Source: Allostella sp. ATCC 35155 (lineage in GTDB: Bacteria; Pseudomonadota; Alphaproteobacteria; ATCC43930; Allostellaceae). Taken from it: a DNA stretch of 64,000 bases. Positions within the stretch are counted from its first letter, which is position 1. Every line of letters begins with the position of its first letter. The stretch is from NCBI GenBank assembly GCA_006738865.1, contig AP019701.1, positions 4,150,001 through 4,214,000 on the forward strand, given 5' to 3'. Both the position numbers and the translations under genes were made by a program. Shown here piece after piece: positions 55,355-64,000 of this stretch. Below the pieces are notes generated by a model, which worked only from the letters and a program-made list of their open reading frames with translations, was not told the origin of the DNA and made no database searches.

Positions 55355-55739
55355 CGCCGCGATTCCAGATGGCCCGGATCGAGTCCGACAGCGTCATCGG
55401 GTCGAACGGCTTCGAGATCACGTCGATGGCGCCGAGTTCGCGATAGCGCTGCACCTCCTGCGGCTGGACCTTGGCCGTCATGAAGACGACCGGCGTCGCC
55501 GCCGTCGCCGGCTGCGCCCGCAGCCGGGCCAGCGTCGTCGGACCGTCCATGCCGGGCATCATGACGTCGAGCAGCAGCAGCTGCGGTGCGGCGCCGGGCG
55601 CGCGCGCCAGCGCCTCCTCGCCCGACTCGCAGTCGGTGACGACGAAGCCGCCGACATTCTCCATCGCGAACTTGCCGATCATCCGGATGTCGGCGTCGTC
55701 CTCGACATAGAGAATTCGGGCCAGGGGTTCCTTCGGCAT
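55347..55739 (-). CDS. Single-domain response regulator (REC)
   Basis: 130 aa, CheY-like. Acidic pair in YVEDDADI (residues 11-14), phospho-Asp in LLLDVMMPG (near 58), MTAK and SKPFD. No output domain. Located between the hybrid kinase (3-base gap) and the HPt-GGDEF gene (8-base overlap), it is a likely phosphate shuttle or sink. Confidence 0.93.
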   Translation of the reverse strand: MPKEPLARILYVEDDADIRMIGKFAMENVGGFVVTDCESGEEALARAPGAAPQLLLLDVMMPGMDGPTTLARLRAQPATAATPVVFMTAKVQPQEVQRYRELGAIDVISKPFDPMTLSDSIRAIWNRGDG

Positions 55740-55742
55740 CGC

Positions 55743-58256
55743 TCAATTCGCTCCCGGGCGCGCCGCCGCCGCCATGCCGGCGATCAGACCCCTGATGGTC
55801 TGGTGCAGCGTGTCGTTGTCCGTCCGGCTCTTCACGAGTGCGGCCGCCGCCTGGCTCGTCATCGCCGGATCGACATCATGGGCGGAAAAGATGACGACCG
55901 GTGGCGGCGGCTTCAGACGGCGGATGTCGTCGAGGAGATCGAGCCCCGAGCCGTCGGGCAGGCCGACATCGACGATGACGAGCGCGAAGCTGCGTTCGGC
56001 GAGCGCGGTCCGCGCTGCCGCCAGCGTCATCGCCGGTACCACCTCGACCTCGTCGCCCATCACGGCGCCGAGAACCCGGACGATGTCGGGGTCGTCCTCG
56101 ACATGGAGGATCGAGGCCGGCCCTTCGACCGCGCCGAGCGCCTGGCGGATGGCGCGGCCCAGCCGCTCCTGATCGATCGGCTTCTCCAGCCAGTCGACGA
56201 TGCCGATGGCATCGCCGTTCAACTCCTGCCGCGCAACCTCGGATTTCGCCGACACGACGACGACCGGCAGGTCACGCGTCGCCGGTGCCGACCGCAGCCG
56301 CCGGAAGAACGACAGGCCGTCCTCGTCGGGCAGCATGATGTCGAGGGTCATGGCATCGAAGCGCGCCCGCCGCAGCAGATCGGAGGCGGCGGCGACCGAG
56401 TGCGCGACCGTGACGCGCCATCCGTGCTGCTCCAGCATGATCGTCAGCAGCCGCGCCACGTCCTGGTCGTCCTCCACGACCAGCAGCGAGGGTCGCCCGT
56501 CCGCGCCGGCGGGAACGGCCGTGGACGCCCGCGAGACCTCCGGCAACTCGACATGGAAGCGGGTACCGACGCCGAGTTCGGTCTCGAACCAGATCCGGCC
56601 GTCGAGGCGCTCGACGATGGCCTTGGCGATGCTGAGGCCGAGGCCCGTCCCCCCCTTGCGGCGGGAGTCCGAGGAATCCGCCTGCTCGAACTTGCCGAAG
56701 ATGCGCTCGCGGAAGCTATCGGGAATGCCCGGCCCTTCGTCCTGCACGGTGATCCGCACGCGGCCGTCATGGCGCGACGCGAGGACCGTCACCGAACCAC
56801 CCGCCGCGGTGAACTTGGCCGCGTTGGAGAGCAGGTTGTTCATGACCTGGATGAAGCGGTCGCCGTCGACCCGGACCATCGAACCCTGCGCCTCGTCGAC
56901 CAGCTTCGGCTGCACCTCGTACTGCTGGAAGTAGCCGGCATTGGCCTTCATGGCCTGCCCGAGGAGTTCGGCCAGCGGCTGCGCCTGGAGATCGAACTGC
57001 AGCCGTCCCGATTCGATCTTCTCGATGTCGAGGATGTCGTTGATCAGGCGGACCAGGCGTTCGCTGTTGGAATGGGCGATCGCCACCATCTCGCGCACCT
57101 TCGGCGCGACCTCGCCGACGGCGCCGCCGACGATGAGCCCGAGGGAGCCGCGGATCGAGGTCAACGGAGTGCGCAGCTCGTGGCTCACCGTCGAGATGAA
57201 CTCGTTCTTCATCCGCTCGGTGCGCCGACGCTCGGTGATGTCCGTGTAGGTCGTGACCATCCCGCCGGGATAGGGCTGGCGCTCAATCTCGATGACCCGG
57301 CCGTCGAGCCGCGCGACCTCGGACTGGCTGGCGCGCTGCGCCGCGATGTCGCTGGCCAGGATGCGCGCCCGCTCCTGCGCTTCGTCATCGGTGAGGAGTC
57401 CGCCCTCCACCTGGACGCGCAGCACGTCGAGGAACGGGCGCCCGAGCGCTGCCTCGGCCGACGGAACCCCGAGGAGCTGTTGCGCGCCGCGGTTCACCGC
57501 GAGCACCCGCGTCTCGGCGTCGACCACGACCAGACCCTGCGTCATCGCTTCGAACGTCGTCGTCAGCAGATGACCCTGCTGCTCCAGAGCGATCTCCGAT
57601 CGGCGGCTGCGGCGAAGGGCGCGCACCACCACCAGCAGGGCCGCGACCAGCGACAGCGCGACCAGGACGATCGCGCCGATCAGCAGCGCCTCGCTGCGCG
57701 CCAGCGTTCGGTGGGTCGCATCCAGGCGCTGCGCGAGCAGCCGGGCTTCTTCCCGCAGCGCCGCATCGATGGCGGCCGCGAGGTCCGCCTGCGCATCGAC
57801 GACTTCGCCGAACCCGGCCTGGGCGGGAAGATTCACGGCTGCTTCGGACACATCGGACAGATACTCGTCGAGCCTCCGTCGGATCTCGCCCGCCGTCGAC
57901 TGCTGAACCGGATTGTCCCCGGTCCAGACGGTGAAGGCCGTAAGCGCCTGCCGCGCTCGCGTCGTGGCCGCTTCCAGGCGTTGCCCGTTGTCCGACCCCG
58001 GCCCGGCACCCGCCCGTCCCGCCGCCTCGATCTCCAGGATGGCGAGATTCAGCTGCCGCAGCGCCGTCCGCACCTCGTAGGTGTGTGTTACTTCGGCCCG
58101 GCGTTCGCTGGTTTCCCGGATCTCGTCGACCGCGACGATCCCGACGCCGAACGCGATCAGGCCGACGAATGCGAAAGCCAGGACCAGCCGGCTGGTCCAG
58201 CGGGATTCACTGGTCGCACCGCTCGCGCCCATCGGGTCGCCCAGCTTCGCCGTCAT
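55743..58256 (-). CDS. Hybrid sensor histidine kinase with two C-terminal receivers
   Basis: 837 aa. Two membrane helices (about 22-43 and 190-212) flank a periplasmic, mostly helical CHASE3-like domain. Then PAS (about 232-345), HisKA with His359 (FISTVSHELRTPL), HATPase (NNLLSNAAKF, DEGPGIP, GGTGLGLSIAKAI), REC1 (VEDDQDVARLL, LDIMLPDEDG, SAK, EKPID) and REC2 (VEDDPDIVRVL, VDVGLPDGSG). There is no HPt in this protein; the HPt is in the third gene of the operon. Confidence 0.93.
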   Translation of the reverse strand: MTAKLGDPMGASGATSESRWTSRLVLAFAFVGLIAFGVGIVAVDEIRETSERRAEVTHTYEVRTALRQLNLAILEIEAAGRAGAGPGSDNGQRLEAATTRARQALTAFTVWTGDNPVQQSTAGEIRRRLDEYLSDVSEAAVNLPAQAGFGEVVDAQADLAAAIDAALREEARLLAQRLDATHRTLARSEALLIGAIVLVALSLVAALLVVVRALRRSRRSEIALEQQGHLLTTTFEAMTQGLVVVDAETRVLAVNRGAQQLLGVPSAEAALGRPFLDVLRVQVEGGLLTDDEAQERARILASDIAAQRASQSEVARLDGRVIEIERQPYPGGMVTTYTDITERRRTERMKNEFISTVSHELRTPLTSIRGSLGLIVGGAVGEVAPKVREMVAIAHSNSERLVRLINDILDIEKIESGRLQFDLQAQPLAELLGQAMKANAGYFQQYEVQPKLVDEAQGSMVRVDGDRFIQVMNNLLSNAAKFTAAGGSVTVLASRHDGRVRITVQDEGPGIPDSFRERIFGKFEQADSSDSRRKGGTGLGLSIAKAIVERLDGRIWFETELGVGTRFHVELPEVSRASTAVPAGADGRPSLLVVEDDQDVARLLTIMLEQHGWRVTVAHSVAAASDLLRRARFDAMTLDIMLPDEDGLSFFRRLRSAPATRDLPVVVVSAKSEVARQELNGDAIGIVDWLEKPIDQERLGRAIRQALGAVEGPASILHVEDDPDIVRVLGAVMGDEVEVVPAMTLAAARTALAERSFALVIVDVGLPDGSGLDLLDDIRRLKPPPPVVIFSAHDVDPAMTSQAAAALVKSRTDNDTLHQTIRGLIAGMAAAARPGAN

Positions 58257-58354
58257 GCCCGTCTCCGGCTGTCATCCGTCGATCCGGTCCGCTCCCGAAC
58301 GCCATCGTCCCGATCACCGGAAGCGTGCGGCCGGCGCTGGCCGCACGCGTGCGT

Positions 58355-59422
58355 TCACGCGGCCTGCGCCGTTCCGATCGGCCCGTCCGGCACCCGTCCC
58401 TCCTCGACACCATGGCAGGCGATCAGCGCATCCCCCTGCTGGATGGGGTTGGGCCGCTCGGTCTTGCAGCGGTCGTTGGCGAACGGACAGCGGGGGTGGA
58501 ACGAGCAGCCGGACGGCGGGTTGATCGGGCTCGGAACCTCGCCCGCGACCGGCGTGCGCTGCCGGCCCGTCATGTCCATGTCCGGGATCGTGTCGAGCAG
58601 CATCCGGGTGTAGGGATGGCGCGGCTGGCGGAACAGGGTCCGCGCGGGCGCCACCTCGGCCAGACGTCCGAGGTACATCACGCCGACCCGGTCGGAGATG
58701 TGATAGACGACCGCCAGGTTGTGCGAGATGAAGAGGTAGGTGAGGCCGAGTTCGCGCTGCAGGTCCTTCATCAGGTTGAGGATCTGCGCCTGCACCGAGA
58801 CGTCGAGCGCCGAGGTCGGCTCGTCGCAGACGAGGAACTCGGGATTGCTGGCGAGCGCGCGCGCGATCGAGATGCGCTGGCGCTGTCCGCCCGAGAATTC
58901 GTGCGGGAACTTGACCCCATCGGCGGGCGTCAGCCGCACCTGGCGCAGCAGCTCGTCGACCCGGGCATTGATCGCCTGGTCCCCGGACAGCAGCTTGTAG
59001 GCGCGGATGGGCTCGGCGATGATCTCCCGCACCCGCCAGCGCGGATTGAGGCTGGCATAGGGATCCTGGAAGATCATCTGGATGCGCGAGCGGATCGGCG
59101 CCATCGCACGGCGCGACGTCATCCGGCCGAAATCGTGGCCGTCGAACTCGACGGTGCCGCGCGAGGCGCGGTAGAGGCCGACCATGAGGCGGGCGACCGT
59201 CGACTTGCCGCAACCGGATTCGCCGACGAGCGAGAAGGTCTCGCCCTTGCCGATGGCGAAGTCGATGCCGTCGACCGCCCGCAGAATCTGGCGCGGCTTG
59301 CCCTCGAGCAGGCGGTTCAGCAGCGGCGGCGAGACGTCGAAATAGCGGCTCAGCCCTTCGGCACGGACGAAGGCGGGCGCACCGCGGGCATCCGCCGGGC
59401 GGGCCATGACGGTATCAGGCAT
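58355..59422 (-). CDS. Importer 4 ATPase, DppF/OppF type
   Basis: 355 aa from ATG 59422, preceded by GAAGGGG; an ATG at 59440 is an alternative. Overlaps the DppD gene by eight bases. Walker A GESGCGKS, MIFQDPYASLNPR, FSGGQRQR, CDEPTSALD and ISHNLAVV are complete. C-terminal HPYTRMLLDTIPDMD and Cys cluster (CSFHPRCPFANDRC). Confidence 0.92.
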   Translation of the reverse strand: MPDTVMARPADARGAPAFVRAEGLSRYFDVSPPLLNRLLEGKPRQILRAVDGIDFAIGKGETFSLVGESGCGKSTVARLMVGLYRASRGTVEFDGHDFGRMTSRRAMAPIRSRIQMIFQDPYASLNPRWRVREIIAEPIRAYKLLSGDQAINARVDELLRQVRLTPADGVKFPHEFSGGQRQRISIARALASNPEFLVCDEPTSALDVSVQAQILNLMKDLQRELGLTYLFISHNLAVVYHISDRVGVMYLGRLAEVAPARTLFRQPRHPYTRMLLDTIPDMDMTGRQRTPVAGEVPSPINPPSGCSFHPRCPFANDRCKTERPNPIQQGDALIACHGVEEGRVPDGPIGTAQAA

Positions 59423-60401
59423 GTCCCACCCCTTCGGCATACTTCCAGCAGGAAACGCGGTGGAACGGCCCGACGTCGATCAGGTCCGGCCGGTCGCGCA
59501 GACAGCGGTCGAACACGAGCGGGCAGCGCGGATTGAAGGCGCAGCCGGTCGGAATCTCCGTCAGGCGCGGCATCGATCCCTCGATCTGCGTCAGCCGCTC
59601 CTCGTCGCGGCCGATGCGCGGGATCGAGCCCATCAGGCCCACGGTATAGGGGTGCTTGGGGTTCTTGATCACGTCCCGCACCGGCCCGATCTCCGCGACG
59701 CGGCCGGCATACATCACCGCCACCCGATCGGCGGTCTCGGCGATGACGCCCATGTCGTGCGTCACCAGCATGACCGCCGTGCCGTGCTCGCGGCACAGCC
59801 GCTTCAGCAGCGCGATGATCTGCGCCTGGATCGAGACGTCGAGCGCCGTCGTCGGCTCGTCGGCGACGATCAGCCGGGGATTGGCGCAGAGCGCCAGTGC
59901 GATCACCACGCGCTGACGCATGCCGCCCGAGAACTGGTGCGGATACTGGTCGATGCGCCGTTCGGGAGCCGGGATGCCGACCTCGCGCAGCAGCGCGAGC
60001 GCCCGTTCGCGGGCCTGGGTCGGCGACAGGTCGGAATGGGTCTCGATGGTCTCGACCAGCTGCTTGCCCACCGAATAGAGCGGATTGAGGCTGGTCAGCG
60101 GGTCCTGGAAGATCGCGCCGATATGCTTGCCGCGGATCTTGCGCATCTCCTCGTATGGCAGGTTGTCGATGCGCCGGCCGTCGAGCGAGATCGAGCCGCC
60201 GGCGATCCGGCCGGGCGGTTCGAGCAGGCCGATGATGGCCGAGCCGGTCATCGACTTGCCGGCGCCGGATTCGCCGACCACGCCGAGCACCTCGCCCGGC
60301 GCAATGTCGAACGATACGCCGTCGACGGCGACGAGCCGTCCGCGGCGGGTCGGAAACTCGACCTTGAGATCCTCGACCCGGAGAAGGGGTGCGTTCTGCA
60401 T
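59415..60401 (-). CDS. Importer 4 ATPase, DppD/OppD type
   Basis: 328 aa from ATG 60401 (TGATG with the DppC gene). Walker [47 protein letters not shown], then HPYTVGLMGSIPRIG and the Cys cluster CAFNPRCPLVFDRC. The glycine-to-alanine change in Walker A (GESGAGKS) is common in this family. Confidence 0.93.
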   Translation of the reverse strand: MQNAPLLRVEDLKVEFPTRRGRLVAVDGVSFDIAPGEVLGVVGESGAGKSMTGSAIIGLLEPPGRIAGGSISLDGRRIDNLPYEEMRKIRGKHIGAIFQDPLTSLNPLYSVGKQLVETIETHSDLSPTQARERALALLREVGIPAPERRIDQYPHQFSGGMRQRVVIALALCANPRLIVADEPTTALDVSIQAQIIALLKRLCREHGTAVMLVTHDMGVIAETADRVAVMYAGRVAEIGPVRDVIKNPKHPYTVGLMGSIPRIGRDEERLTQIEGSMPRLTEIPTGCAFNPRCPLVFDRCLRDRPDLIDVGPFHRVSCWKYAEGVGHA

Positions 60402-61333
60402 CAGCGGAGCTTCGGGTTGAGCGCGTCGCGGAGCCAGTCGCCGAGCAGGTTCACCGCCAGCACCAGGATCACCAGCATCACGCCGGGGAAGATCGTCATC
60501 CACCATTCGCCCGAGAACAGGAAGTTGTTCCCGACCCGGATGAGGGTGCCGAGCGAGGGACGGGTCGGCGGAACGCCGACGCCGAGGAAGCTGAGCGTCG
60601 CCTCGGCCAGGATGGCGCCGGCGAGCCCGAGGGTGCCGATGACCAGGACCGGGCCGAGGACGTTGGGCAGGACGTGCCGGATCATGATGGTGAAGGGGTG
60701 CAGGCCGATGATCCGCGCCGCCTGGACATATTCCTTGTTCTTCTCGACCAGGGTCGAGCCGCGCACCGTGCGGGCGTAGGCGACCCAGTTCGAGATGCCG
60801 ATGGCGAAGATGACGACATAGAGCGCGAGGTCGTCGTGCATGTCGCGCGGGATGATGCCGCGCGCGACGCCGTCGATCAGCAGGGCGATGAGGATCGCCG
60901 GGAAGGACAGCTTGATGTCGGCGATGCGCATGATGACGGCGTCGGTGGTGCCGCCGACATAGCCGCTGATCAGCCCGAGCAGCACGCCCAGGATCATCGC
61001 GAAGAGCGTCGCCGCGAAGCCGACCAGCAGGGACACGCGGGCGCCGAGCAGGATCGTCGAGAAGACGTCGCGGCCCTGGTCGTCGGTGCCCAGCAGATAG
61101 GAAGGATTGCCGCCCTCGGACCATACCGGCGGAGTGAAGGCGTCGAGCAGGTTCAGGCTGCGCACGTCGTAGGTGTCGTGCGGGGCGATCCAGGGCCCGA
61201 GGAAGGCGCCGATGACGATGATCGCGGTCACGATCGCCGCCACCACCGTCACCTTGGACTGCCGGAAGCTGTAGAAGACGTCGCTGTCGACGAAGCGTCG
61301 CAGCGCGCCCGGAGGTGCCGTCACGTCGGCCAT
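60401..61333 (-). CDS. Importer 4 permease, DppC type
   Basis: 310 aa. N-terminal cytoplasmic arm (FVDSDVFYSFRQSKVTVVAAIV) then six helices. YLLGTDDQGRDVFSTIL, EAA region RHVLPNVLGPVLVIGTLG and LSFLGVGVPPTRPSLG. Follows the DppB gene by 22 bases. Confidence 0.92.
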   Translation of the reverse strand: MADVTAPPGALRRFVDSDVFYSFRQSKVTVVAAIVTAIIVIGAFLGPWIAPHDTYDVRSLNLLDAFTPPVWSEGGNPSYLLGTDDQGRDVFSTILLGARVSLLVGFAATLFAMILGVLLGLISGYVGGTTDAVIMRIADIKLSFPAILIALLIDGVARGIIPRDMHDDLALYVVIFAIGISNWVAYARTVRGSTLVEKNKEYVQAARIIGLHPFTIMIRHVLPNVLGPVLVIGTLGLAGAILAEATLSFLGVGVPPTRPSLGTLIRVGNNFLFSGEWWMTIFPGVMLVILVLAVNLLGDWLRDALNPKLR

Positions 61334-61355
61334 GTCCGTCCGCTCCTCCTGGGGC

Positions 61356-62342
61356 TCAGTGGCCGCCGGCGACGGCGCGATCGGCGCGCAGCCGCGGGTC
61401 GACGAAATAGTAGAGGAGGTCGACCACCAGGTTGATCGCGACGAAGAAGAACGCGATCAGAATGAGGTACGACGACATGATCGGGATGTCGACGAACTGC
61501 ACCGCCTGGAGGAAGAGCAGCCCCATGCCCGGCCACTGGAACACGGTCTCGGTGACGATCGCGAACGCGATCAGCGAGCCGATCTGCAGCCCGGTGATGG
61601 TGATGACCGGCACCAGCGTGTTGCCGAGCGCGTGGCCGAAATGCACGGCCCGGTTCGACAGGCCGCGGGCGCGGGCGAACTTGATGTAATCCGTCCGCAG
61701 CACCTCCAGCATCTCCGCCCGGACGAGGCGCATCACCAGCGTCAGCTGGAAGAGCGCCAGGGTCACCGAGGGCAGGATCAGCGCCTTGAGGCCGGATGCG
61801 GTGAGGAACCCGGTCGACCAGAAGCCGAGATCGACGACATCGCCGCGACCGAAGGACGGCAGCCAGCCGAGCTGGACCGCGAAGAACAGGATCAGCAGGA
61901 TGCCGATGAGGAAGGTCGGCAGCGAGATGCCGACGAGCGACAGGGTGAGGAACACCTTGCTCAGCCAGCGATCCCGATGCAGGCCGGTATAGACGCCGAG
62001 CGGGACGCCGACCAGGAGCGCCAGGCCCGCGGCGCAGAACACCAGTTCCAGGGTCGCCGGCAGCCGGTCGGCGAGCGCGTCCACCACCGGCATGCCGAGG
62101 CGGTAGGAGGTGCCGAAATTGCCCTGCACCGCGTTCGACAGATAGACCAGGAACTGGACGTAGAACGGCTTGTCGAGGCCGAGCGCGACGCGGAGGTTCT
62201 CGCGATCCTCTTCCGTCGCATCCTGGCCGACCATGTTGTTGATCGGGTCGCCCAGGAAATTGAACATGCTGAAGGCGACGAATCCCACGACCAGCATGAC
62301 GATCAGGGATTGCAGCAGGCGTCGGATCACGAACGCAATCAT
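61356..62342 (-). CDS. Importer 4 permease, DppB type
   Basis: 328 aa. IRRLLQSLIVMLVVGFVAFSMFNFLGDP, RLPATLELVFCAAGLALL, EAA region GHALGNTLVPVITITGLQ and VTETVFQWPGMG. It is separated from the binding-protein gene by 264 bases, unlike the tight spacing elsewhere, and that gap contains a strong stem-loop. Confidence 0.92.
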   Translation of the reverse strand: MIAFVIRRLLQSLIVMLVVGFVAFSMFNFLGDPINNMVGQDATEEDRENLRVALGLDKPFYVQFLVYLSNAVQGNFGTSYRLGMPVVDALADRLPATLELVFCAAGLALLVGVPLGVYTGLHRDRWLSKVFLTLSLVGISLPTFLIGILLILFFAVQLGWLPSFGRGDVVDLGFWSTGFLTASGLKALILPSVTLALFQLTLVMRLVRAEMLEVLRTDYIKFARARGLSNRAVHFGHALGNTLVPVITITGLQIGSLIAFAIVTETVFQWPGMGLLFLQAVQFVDIPIMSSYLILIAFFFVAINLVVDLLYYFVDPRLRADRAVAGGH

Positions 62343-62561
62343 CGCGCCCGCCTCCGCACCCAGAACGCGGGCACAGCCCGCCGCGTGATCGCCATGTGCA
62401 TTCCCCTGCTTCCCCCGAGCCGCCGGCTGCCCGATTTTTGGGCTATGCCGGTCGTCCAGTAACTAGGCCGGTCGCAAAACCGTCGTCAACGCATTTCCCG
62501 GCGTCGCGGCGGCAGAGGCGTCGCTTCACGAATCGTACCAACCGGCGGAGCCGCGCGGGGT

Positions 62562-62599
62562 ACCGGCGAGCGGCAGGTGATCGCCTGCCGCTCGCCGGT
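62562..62599 (-). promoter_or_regulatory. 16-bp stem-loop after the importer 4 binding-protein gene
   Basis: ACCGGCGAGCGGCAGG (62562-62577) pairs perfectly with CCTGCCGCTCGCCGGT (62584-62599) around a 6-base loop, seven bases past the stop codon. No T-run follows on the minus strand, so it is more likely an mRNA-stabilising or attenuating hairpin than a full terminator. It would let the binding protein be made in excess over the permeases. Confidence 0.7.
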
Positions 62600-62606
62600 C
62601 CGCGGC

Positions 62607-64000
62607 TCACTTCATGCGGACATAGCGCAGCATGACGTAGTCGTTCGGCGCCTGCGGGATCTCCGCCACCGTACTGCGCGCCGCCCAGGCGAGCGGCGGC
62701 TGGTGCAGTGGGATGTGCCCGAAATCCTCCTTGTGGAGCTTCATGGCGTCATAGATGAGCTTGTTGCGCTTCTCCTGGTCGACCTCGACCCGGATCAGCT
62801 TGGTCAGTTCGTCGACCTTGGGGTTGGAATAGCGGCCGCTGTTGTTCGAGCCGGCACCCGACGCCGCATCGACCGTCATGACGATGTTGTAGAGCATGTC
62901 GTAGGCGTCATAGGTGCCCCAGCCCAGCATGTAGAAGCTGGTATTGTTGCCCGACCGCCGGCCGATCTTGTCGAAATGCTTGGACTTGGTCTGCGCGTTG
63001 AGCTTCACCGTCACGCCGACCCGGCCGAGCATCGGCACGACCGCCTGGCAGATCGCCTCGTCGTTGACGTAGCGGTCGTTCGGGCAATCGAGCGTGACCG
63101 TGAAGCCGTTCGGATAGCCGGCATCGGCCAGCAGCTTCTTCGCGCCGTCCGGATCGAAGGGATAGCGGCTCTCCAGTTCCTTGGAATAGCCGGTGGCGCC
63201 GCGACCGACCATCTGGCCGGTCGGGATCGAGACGCCCCGCATGACGACGCGCTTGATCGCCTCGGCGTCGATCGCCTGGTAGAAGGCCTGCCGCACCCGC
63301 CTGTCCTTGAACGGATTCTTGCCCGAGCCTGCCATGTCGAGCAGCTCCGGCCGCCACTGGTCCATGCCGAGGAAGACGACGCGCAGCTCCGGTCCCTGGA
63401 GCACCTTGATCCCGGCGGTGCGCTCGATGCGCGGAATGTCCTGCAGCGGCACCGGGTACATCATGTCGATCTCGCCCGACAGCAGCGCCGCGACACGGGT
63501 CGCGGCGTTGGCGATCGGCCGGAACTCGACGCGGGTCAGGTTGTGCTGCGGCTTCTTGTTCCACCAGTCCGCATTGGGCACGAGCACGGTGCGCGTGTCG
63601 GGAACCCGGTCGAGGATCTTGAACGGGCCGGTGCCGTTGGTGTGGGTGTTGGCATAGCTCTCGTTGCCGACGATGCCGCGGACGGGCGTCGTCGTGTTGT
63701 TCTTCTCGGCCCACGGCTTCGACATGATGAAGAGCGACGTCAGATCCTGGTCGAGGATCGGATTGGGTCCGGAGGTGAGGATTTCGATGGTGTGGCTGTC
63801 GACCTTGCGCACCTCCTTGATGGTGAGCGAGGCGGTGCGCATGCCACCCTGCTCGTGCTGGTTGCGCTTGACCGAGAAGATCACGTCGTCGGCGTTGAAG
63901 GGGGTGCCGTCGTGGAACTTCACCCCCTCGCGGAGCTTGAAGCGCCAGGTCGTCGGGTCGGTCTGCTTCCATTCCGTCGCCAGGGCGGGGAGCAGCTTCA
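62607..64000 (-). CDS. Importer 4 substrate-binding protein (SBP family 5), N-terminus beyond right edge
   Basis: The frame is open to base 64000 (reading TWRFKLREGVKFHDGTPFNADDVIFS), so the signal peptide and N-terminus are outside. A GTG at 63923 is internal. Family-5 motifs include RAFYQAIDAEAIKR-like sequence (RRVRQAFYQAIDAEAI), YSKELESRYPFDPDGAKKLL and NSGRYSNPKVDELT. First gene of the importer 4 operon as far as visible. Ligand unknown. Confidence 0.92.
   Translation of the reverse strand, partial: KLLPALATEWKQTDPTTWRFKLREGVKFHDGTPFNADDVIFSVKRNQHEQGGMRTASLTIKEVRKVDSHTIEILTSGPNPILDQDLTSLFIMSKPWAEKNNTTTPVRGIVGNESYANTHTNGTGPFKILDRVPDTRTVLVPNADWWNKKPQHNLTRVEFRPIANAATRVAALLSGEIDMMYPVPLQDIPRIERTAGIKVLQGPELRVVFLGMDQWRPELLDMAGSGKNPFKDRRVRQAFYQAIDAEAIKRVVMRGVSIPTGQMVGRGATGYSKELESRYPFDPDGAKKLLADAGYPNGFTVTLDCPNDRYVNDEAICQAVVPMLGRVGVTVKLNAQTKSKHFDKIGRRSGNNTSFYMLGWGTYDAYDMLYNIVMTVDAASGAGSNNSGRYSNPKVDELTKLIRVEVDQEKRNKLIYDAMKLHKEDFGHIPLHQPPLAWAARSTVAEIPQAPNDYVMLRYVRMK

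Overview
The window is GC-rich (about 70% by eye) chromosomal DNA of an alphaproteobacterium, most likely of the Rhodospirillales type. The evidence is an edge-to-edge set of alphaproteobacterial neighbourhoods: minCDE, the SUV3-like helicase / S4 protein / 7Fe ferredoxin / CarD block, htpG, lepA, pyrE, and many genes for scavenging small organic molecules. The genus cannot be fixed from the sequence alone. No phage, insertion sequence, integrase, CRISPR array or rRNA was found.

Layout. 1-1880: end of minC, minD, and a minE with a long low-complexity tail. 2458-4328: a hipBA-type toxin/antitoxin pair behind a strong palindromic operator. 4384-10768 (minus strand): helicase, S4 protein, an inserted SDR, ferredoxin, CarD with a very long histone-H1-like N-terminus, and a phosphatase-fold protein that has lost all its canonical metal ligands. 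10833-17254: htpG behind a sigma32-like promoter, a glycosyltransferase, a histidine phosphatase, lepA, and two small envelope proteins. 17311-19159: tRNA-Ser(GGA), then a frameshifted ArsR-family regulator, a COG0701 permease and a mini-thioredoxin. 19542-21693: an orphan SsuA-like binding protein and a ketopantoate-reductase-like protein.

21671-64000 is dominated by four importers of the peptide/opine/nickel ABC family. Importer 1 (21671-29139, minus) is interleaved with a flavin monooxygenase, a VOC protein and an SDR, and diverges from a TetR regulator, so it looks like an uptake-plus-catabolism operon. A dialkylglycine decarboxylase gene with a divergent LysR gene follows (30356-32667). 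Importer 2 (32646-38136, minus) is separated by a GntR regulator and six 15-bp tandem repeats from a divergent operon atzF-atzG-atzE plus an isochorismatase-family hydrolase (39214-43326). Together these suggest uptake and hydrolysis of biuret- or urea-derived compounds. A DNA/protein/RNA maintenance operon (UDG-like, sirtuin, ThpR), a tandem pair of small glycosyltransferases and pyrE come next. Importer 3 (47544-51128, plus) has a binding protein and two permeases but no ATPase, and is coupled to a YkgJ-type cysteine-cluster gene. Then come a ribokinase, a two-domain UspA behind an FNR/FixK-like box, and a signalling operon (hybrid kinase with two receivers, single receiver, HPt-REC-GGDEF protein) that should feed a phosphorelay into cyclic-di-GMP. 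Importer 4 (58355 to beyond 64000, minus) is complete except that its binding protein runs off the right edge.

Genes are packed tightly: most operon neighbours overlap by 1, 4 or 8 bases, and four convergent pairs overlap at their 3' ends by 14-23 bp. The loci I would look at first are the dead phosphatase beside CarD, the importer 2/atzFGE locus, the importer 1 catabolic operon, the ATPase-less importer 3 with YkgJ, and the frameshifted ArsR gene.
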